A DNA stretch of 64,000 bases from Enhydrobacter sp. (GTDB lineage: Bacteria > Pseudomonadota > Alphaproteobacteria > Reyranellales > Reyranellaceae), in assembly GCF_030246845.1 (NCBI RefSeq), contig NZ_CP126889.1, forward strand, positions 4,583,001 to 4,647,000. Reading direction: 5' to 3'. Under the pieces are notes generated by a model that was given only the letters and a program-made list of their open reading frames with translations, ran no database searches and was not told where the DNA came from. The position numbers and the translations under genes are program-made. This document shows, piece after piece, positions 59,704-64,000 of the stretch (position 1 is its first letter; each line of letters starts with the position of its first letter).

Positions 59704-60999
59704 GTGCGTGTTTGGATCGTGAGCGTCGGTGAGCGGCCGATATCAAGCACGAACTTGCCGGGCCGGTCGGGGCGAATGGATTTGCTGGTAGAGCAGCTTT
59801 GCGCACGCGGCGCTCGGGCCACGTGGTGGAGCTCGGTATTCGATCACAGGTCCAAGACCGATTCGACGCCGCACGGTATGCGATACAGCGCCCGTCCAGG
59901 CTACGAGATCGTGCTGATGAAGGGACATTCCTATCAACGAAATGTTTCGTTCCCGCGGCTTCTTTTCAATTATTCGATGGAGCGCGAATTCAGGCGTCTG
60001 ACGAAGACGGAGCGGCCGCCCGACGTGATCCTTGCCGCCTATCCGCCGATCGAGCTCGCGGGCGCCGCAGGCCGCTACGGGCACGAGCATGGCGTTCCCA
60101 CGATCGGCGATGTTCGCGATCTGTGGCCCGACATTTGGGCCGAGGCGGTGCCGAGGTTCCTGCGGAGGCCCGCCCATGTCGGCCTCGCACCCTACTTCCT
60201 GTCGTCGCGCCGTGCACTGGCGTCCATGACGTCGATCACCGGGATCACCGAGGAGTTCGTCGACTGGGGCGCACGCCGGGCCGGACGGCGGCGCCAGCCA
60301 ACCGACCGGGCGTTTCCATTCGGGTACAAGCTGCCGGAACTGTCGCCGTCCGAGCGCGCCGAGGCGAATGATTTCTGGCAGGGGCTGCTGCACCGCCCGG
60401 CCGGCGATCGTTCACCAGCATTGCGCATGTGCTTCATGGGCAACATCGGAGCGAGGACTGGAATTCATCACGTGATCGAGGCGGTAGCTGGCCTGCCCTC
60501 CGATCTCGGCAAGCGCGTTCAGCTCGTCATATGCGGCGATGGCGACTTGGCGCAGATCAAGCAGCGCATTGGCAGTCATCCATCGGTGGTGTTTGCGGGC
60601 TGGGTCGATCACGCCAAGCTGCTCGTGCTGATGAGCATGTCCGATCTGGGCGTGGCGCCCTATCACAACACCCCCGATTTTCAGAATTCACTTTCCAACA
60701 AGATGATCGAATATCTGGCGGGGGGGCTTGCGATAATCACCGGCCTCGAAGGTAAGCTGAGAAGGCTGATTCACGATGCCGGATGCGGCTACACGTACGC
60801 CAGCCAGGATGTCGAGGATCTGAAGAGAGTGATCGGCAACATCGTGTCCCAGCCTGCCGAGCTCGAGCGCCGCAAGGCGGCGGCGCGCTCGATCTATGAA
60901 CGGGAATTCCGGGCGGAGACGGTCTACGGCGCGTTCGCCGACCACGTCGCCCATGTTGCGACCCTGGGATCCCGCAAGCCCTCGCGAACCGCCGCCTGA
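59704..60999 (+). CDS. GT4-type glycosyltransferase (WbuB-like), copy 2
   Basis: A 431-residue GT-B enzyme, a paralogue of the one at 52249. It begins MRVWIVSVGERPISSTNLPGRSGRMD from a GTG with GGAG 7 nt upstream. The motifs are GHEHGVPTIGDVRDLWPDIWAE and SDLGVAPYHNTPDFQNSLSNKMIEYLAGGLAIITG. Like copy 1 it probably adds a sugar to the growing glycan. The two copies lie on opposite strands with the flippase between them, which suggests a duplication and inversion or two separate acquisitions. Confidence 0.9.
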   Translation: MRVWIVSVGERPISSTNLPGRSGRMDLLVEQLCARGARATWWSSVFDHRSKTDSTPHGMRYSARPGYEIVLMKGHSYQRNVSFPRLLFNYSMEREFRRLTKTERPPDVILAAYPPIELAGAAGRYGHEHGVPTIGDVRDLWPDIWAEAVPRFLRRPAHVGLAPYFLSSRRALASMTSITGITEEFVDWGARRAGRRRQPTDRAFPFGYKLPELSPSERAEANDFWQGLLHRPAGDRSPALRMCFMGNIGARTGIHHVIEAVAGLPSDLGKRVQLVICGDGDLAQIKQRIGSHPSVVFAGWVDHAKLLVLMSMSDLGVAPYHNTPDFQNSLSNKMIEYLAGGLAIITGLEGKLRRLIHDAGCGYTYASQDVEDLKRVIGNIVSQPAELERRKAAARSIYEREFRAETVYGAFADHVAHVATLGSRKPSRTAA

Positions 61000-61078
61000 G
61001 GCTCGGCGACCGAGCCACCCGGCCCGGTGAGAGCCGGATTCGGCTACTCGTAGGATGTCATCGTGAATGCCACCCCCC

Positions 61079-62089
61079 TTAGGAGGGCAACGGTGAAGTC
61101 GCATCCGCCGGGTTGATGAACTGCATGCCGCCAGCCCGTTCGCGTCGGCGGTGCAGCGTCAGCGCGTCGAGCTCGTCCATCGACGAGCGCGAGAGCGACC
61201 AGCCAAGAGCGCCGATCGCGTCGACGACGTTCTTCGAACTTTTCATGCCCACCAGCGCCACCGAGCCGGGCAAGCGATCAAGAATCCAGCGCAGGGCGAT
61301 CGAGGCGCACGGCCGCTCCAGGACACTGGAGAGAGCGGCGATGCGGCCAAGGATGTGCCGGTTTTCCTCGAACCGTTGGCCGACGAAATTCCGGTACCGA
61401 TGCCGTCGATCGTCGGCGCGCAGGTCCAGTCCAGGTGCGAACTTGCCGGTCAGCAAACCTTCCGCGAGACTTCCCCACGACAGGAACGTCAGGCCATCGC
61501 GCTGGATCACACTCTCGATGATGCCCTCGAAGTGCCGGTCGAGGAGATTGTACTGCAGCGTGAACGCCGCCATATGCGGCTTCAGTTCGGCCGGGATATA
61601 TTCGAGCATGGCATTGGGATTGGCATTGGAAAAGCCATAGGCGCGGATTTTTCCGGCTTGGCGCGCTTCCTCGAGCGTGCTGAAGACCAGATCGAGCGGC
61701 GTCCGCTCATCCCAATAGTGCATCAGATAGACATCGATGAAGTCCGTCCTCAGGCGGCGGAGGCTCGCTTCCAGGGCATTCCTGATCCATGCTACGGAAG
61801 TGTCATAAAACGTGCCGCGGCCTTCCTCCACCCGGACACCGAATTTCGATACGATGACGGCGCGCGACCGCTCCCCGACAAGCGCCTCGCCCAAAGTCGT
61901 TTCGGCCCGGCCGAGGCCGTAAACATCCGAAATGTCGAAAAGGTTGACGCCCGAATCTAGCGCCACGTGGATGGCAGACACCATCGCCGATCGGTCCGAT
62001 GCGCCCCATCCGTGTTCGCCGAGAGGACTGCAGCCGAAGCCGATCCGCCCGACCTTCGTGGCGAGCGAGTTGACCTCTACTTCCTCCAT
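61079..62089 (-). CDS. Aldo/keto reductase family protein
   Basis: A 336-residue TIM-barrel oxidoreductase: GFGCSPLGEHGWGASDR, LFDISDVYGLGRAETTLGEAL (Asp and Tyr of the catalytic set), VIVSKFGVRVEEG (Lys), DFIDVYLMHYWDE (His) and ASIALRWILDR. It probably reduces a keto-sugar or related intermediate. The ATG at 62089 (MEEVEVNSLATKVGRIGFGCS) is preferred over 62206, which would add 39 residues that look non-coding. It is divergent from the sugar transferase at 62182. Confidence 0.88.
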   Translation of the reverse strand: MEEVEVNSLATKVGRIGFGCSPLGEHGWGASDRSAMVSAIHVALDSGVNLFDISDVYGLGRAETTLGEALVGERSRAVIVSKFGVRVEEGRGTFYDTSVAWIRNALEASLRRLRTDFIDVYLMHYWDERTPLDLVFSTLEEARQAGKIRAYGFSNANPNAMLEYIPAELKPHMAAFTLQYNLLDRHFEGIIESVIQRDGLTFLSWGSLAEGLLTGKFAPGLDLRADDRRHRYRNFVGQRFEENRHILGRIAALSSVLERPCASIALRWILDRLPGSVALVGMKSSKNVVDAIGALGWSLSRSSMDELDALTLHRRRERAGGMQFINPADATSPLPS

Positions 62090-62181
62090 CGATCGAGTTG
62101 CCCGACTTTGATTGAGAATGGCGAGCAGATTATTATAGTTACGACAGAACGATACACAGGCTGGGATATGGGGTAAAGGTA

Positions 62182-62895
62182 GTGCTTGATCGCACTGCCG
62201 CGGCATTGGCCATCGTCGTCCTTATGCCCGTCATTGCGCTCGCGCTCGCGGTCACATGGGCGGTGGACCGCCGCAACCCCGTGTACGTCAGCCTGCGGGC
62301 GGGACGGAACGGCATCCCTTTCCGTATGTTGAAGATCCGGACGATGATCGTAACCGATGGTCGGTCAGGTCAGATGACGACGGCCGCTGACGACCCGCGG
62401 CTGACGTGGCTCGGTCGATTACTGCGCGGATGCAAGATCGACGAGCTGTTGCAGCTCGTGAATATCATGCGGGGAGAGATGAGCGTGGTTGGTCCGAGGC
62501 CGCAGGTCCTCCCCGAAGTCGCCACGTATACCGAGGAGGAGCGCGGCTTGTTGGACGTGACGCCCGGTCTCACCGATTTCTCCTCCATCATATTCTGGGA
62601 TCTGGCCGAAATCGTGCGGGCGAAACCGGATGCGCACCTGGCTTATCAACAGCTGGTAAGGCCATGGAAGAGCAGGCTGGGGCTGTTCTATGTCCGGCAC
62701 AGCTCCGTGCCGCTGGACATGCTCATTGTGGTGGCGACGCTTTGCACTATGGTGCACCGGCCAGCCGGCCTCGCACTCGTCGTCTGGACCTTGCGCGCCT
62801 GGGGGGCACAGCAGGACCTGATTGCCGTGGCGCGTCGGAGCGAACCACTGAAGCCGACACCGCCGCCCGGCGCAACGCGGGTGGTGGGGACCTGA
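62182..62895 (+). CDS. Sugar phosphotransferase (monotopic PGT), second copy
   Basis: A 237-residue enzyme of the same superfamily as 48571: DRTAAALAIVVLMPVIALALAVTWAVD (membrane hairpin), FRMLKIRTMIVTDGRS, KIDELLQLVNIMRGEMSVVGPRPQVLPEV and LLDVTPGLTDFSS. The Asp-Glu pair (KIDELLQL) is intact. The start GTG 62182 is uncertain. Two PGTs in one locus suggest either two glycans or two alternative first sugars. It heads the run with the split transketolase. Confidence 0.9.
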   Translation: MLDRTAAALAIVVLMPVIALALAVTWAVDRRNPVYVSLRAGRNGIPFRMLKIRTMIVTDGRSGQMTTAADDPRLTWLGRLLRGCKIDELLQLVNIMRGEMSVVGPRPQVLPEVATYTEEERGLLDVTPGLTDFSSIIFWDLAEIVRAKPDAHLAYQQLVRPWKSRLGLFYVRHSSVPLDMLIVVATLCTMVHRPAGLALVVWTLRAWGAQQDLIAVARRSEPLKPTPPPGATRVVGT

Positions 62896-62947
62896 GCCGG
62901 GCGTCGGGCAGCGTTGGCCTGTGTGGCGCCGGGGGAGGGCACGACAA

Positions 62948-63778
62948 TTGCTCACTCAACCAAATACCCTTGACACCGTCGGGCTGGCGAAGCGGATCCG
63001 GTTGCATGCGTTGCGCATGACAAGCCTCGGAGGCACCTCGCACATCGGGTCGGTGTTTTCCATGGCGGATTTGCTGGCTGTGCTCTATGGCCGGATTCTC
63101 CAAGTCGAGGCCGCGAATCCTCAATGGCCGAATCGGGACCGCTTCATTCTGTCGAAGGGGCACGCCGGAGCCGGCGTATACGCGGCCGTGGCGGAATGTG
63201 GCTTCTTCGAGGTGTCCGTGCTGGACAGCCATGGCCAGAACGGCTCGAAGCTGTCCGGGCACGTGTCACACAAGGGGGTGCCCGGCGTCGAACTGTCGAC
63301 GGGTTCGCTCGGTCATGGCCTGCCCGTCTCGACGGGGATGGCGCTCGCGGCAAAGCGCGCAGGGCGGCTGCACCGGGTGTTTTGTCTCATGAGCGATGGC
63401 GAATGCGACGAAGGGTCCAATTGGGAAGCCATCCTGTTCGCGGCGCACCATCGGCTGGATAACCTGATCGCGATCGTCGACTACAACAAGCTGCAGAGCC
63501 TCGAACGGGTCGAAGACACGCTGCGATTGGAGCCGTTCGTCGAAAAATGGCGCAGCTTCGGATGGGCAGTGTGCGAGGTCGACGGCCACGACCACGAAGA
63601 GATCGCTCGTTGCCTCGAGGCGGTGCCGTTCACGCCCGGACGGCCGAGTTGCCTGATCGCGCATACGATCAAGGGGAAAGGGGTGTCCTTTATGGAAAAT
63701 TCCGTTCTGTGGCACTACCGGACGGCGCGCGGCGAGGAGTACGAGGCCGCTAAACGCGAGCTCGAGGGTAGCCCGTGA
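62948..63778 (+). CDS. Transketolase, N-terminal (thiamine diphosphate-binding) subunit
   Basis: A 276-residue split transketolase subunit: SLGGTSHIGSVFSMADLLAVLYG, DRFILSKGHAGAGVYAAVAE, GVELSTGSLGHGLPVSTGMALAAK and FCLMSDGECDEGSNWEAILFAAHHRLDNLIAIVDYNK, the ThDP motif with GDG changed to SDGE. TTG 62948 is favoured as start since GGGAGGGC lies upstream. The C-terminal subunit follows with a 4-nt overlap. In surface-polysaccharide loci such pairs make unusual sugars by two-carbon transfer, but the product is unknown. Confidence 0.9.
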   Translation: MLTQPNTLDTVGLAKRIRLHALRMTSLGGTSHIGSVFSMADLLAVLYGRILQVEAANPQWPNRDRFILSKGHAGAGVYAAVAECGFFEVSVLDSHGQNGSKLSGHVSHKGVPGVELSTGSLGHGLPVSTGMALAAKRAGRLHRVFCLMSDGECDEGSNWEAILFAAHHRLDNLIAIVDYNKLQSLERVEDTLRLEPFVEKWRSFGWAVCEVDGHDHEEIARCLEAVPFTPGRPSCLIAHTIKGKGVSFMENSVLWHYRTARGEEYEAAKRELEGSP

Positions 63779-64000
63779 GAGACGCTTTCATCCGGCAGCT
63801 CGCCGGCCTAGCCAAGGACGACGCACGTATCGTGCTCCTGACCGGCGACCTGGGCTTCGGAGTGTTCGACGAGTATCGCAGGATACTGCCGGAGCAATTC
63901 ATTAACGTCGGCGTGGCCGAGCAGAATCTTGCCGCGGTCGCCACCGGCATGGCCCTGGAAGGCCACATCGCCTTCACCTACTCGATCGCGAACTTCCCGA
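63775..64000 (+). CDS. Transketolase, C-terminal subunit (partial at window end)
   Basis: Starts with GTG 63775, overlapping the preceding stop by 4 nt. The 75 visible residues (MRDAFIRQLAGLAKDDARIVLLTGDLGFG, FINVGVAEQNLAAVATGMALEGHIAFTYSIANF) are the pyrimidine-binding domain of a transketolase. The catalytic glutamate is in GVAEQN. The rest lies outside the window. Confidence 0.88.
   Translation, partial: MRDAFIRQLAGLAKDDARIVLLTGDLGFGVFDEYRRILPEQFINVGVAEQNLAAVATGMALEGHIAFTYSIANFP

Overview
The window is about 64 kb of high-G+C DNA from an alphaproteobacterium. The gene order glyA-nrdR-ribD-ribE-ribBX-ribH-nusB-thiL, the plsX-fabH-ihfA-merR block, the K+-independent H+-pyrophosphatase, a class I PHA synthase and a 158-residue S9 all fit this class. 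A Rhodospirillales/Reyranella-type genome is my best guess, but it rests on general resemblance only.

Region 1 (1-15.3 kb) is housekeeping. It holds serine hydroxymethyltransferase (partial), NrdR, the riboflavin operon with NusB and ThiL, an MFS transporter, HppA, BamE facing a ubiquinol-cytochrome c chaperone, then yceD-rpmF-plsX-fabH, ihfA, a MerR regulator, a small unknown protein and tRNA-Pro(GGG).

Region 2 (15.4-31.3 kb) is metabolic and accessory. It holds a GST, a Rieske oxygenase, an O-acetylhomoserine sulfhydrylase with a beta-propeller lactonase, a two-component system divergent from a DegP-type protease, an LLM flavin oxidoreductase, a CoA-binding protein, a peroxiredoxin, a class II aldolase, a MarR-MFS pair and acyl-CoA genes. 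Decay is concentrated here: an old-yellow-enzyme gene with two frameshifts, an MFS gene with one, and a thioesterase cut short.

Region 3 (31.3-42.9 kb) is core again: rplM-rpsI, a gamma carbonic anhydrase, queE-queD, phaC, a lipoprotein, an aminotransferase-hom-glpX run, recJ and tRNA-Glu(TTC).

Region 4 (42.9-64 kb) begins directly after tRNA-Glu with the wreck of a large serine recombinase, interrupted by a 5'-truncated IS5/IS427-type transposase. It continues as a surface-polysaccharide locus that runs off the end of the window. Its genes could make modified amino sugars (Gfo/Idh/MocA dehydrogenase fused to an acetyltransferase, two DegT aminotransferases, a PIG-L deacetylase, a sugar formyltransferase), attach the first sugar to the lipid carrier (two phosphoglycosyl transferases), extend the chain (two related GT4 glycosyltransferases), decorate it (methyltransferase, GNAT-like protein, ATP-grasp enzyme) and export it (flippase). 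The most unusual gene is 55300-58176: a Wzx-like flippase fused in one frame to a NodB-like polysaccharide deacetylase domain. The setting suggests horizontal acquisition at the tRNA-Glu site, but that is inference.
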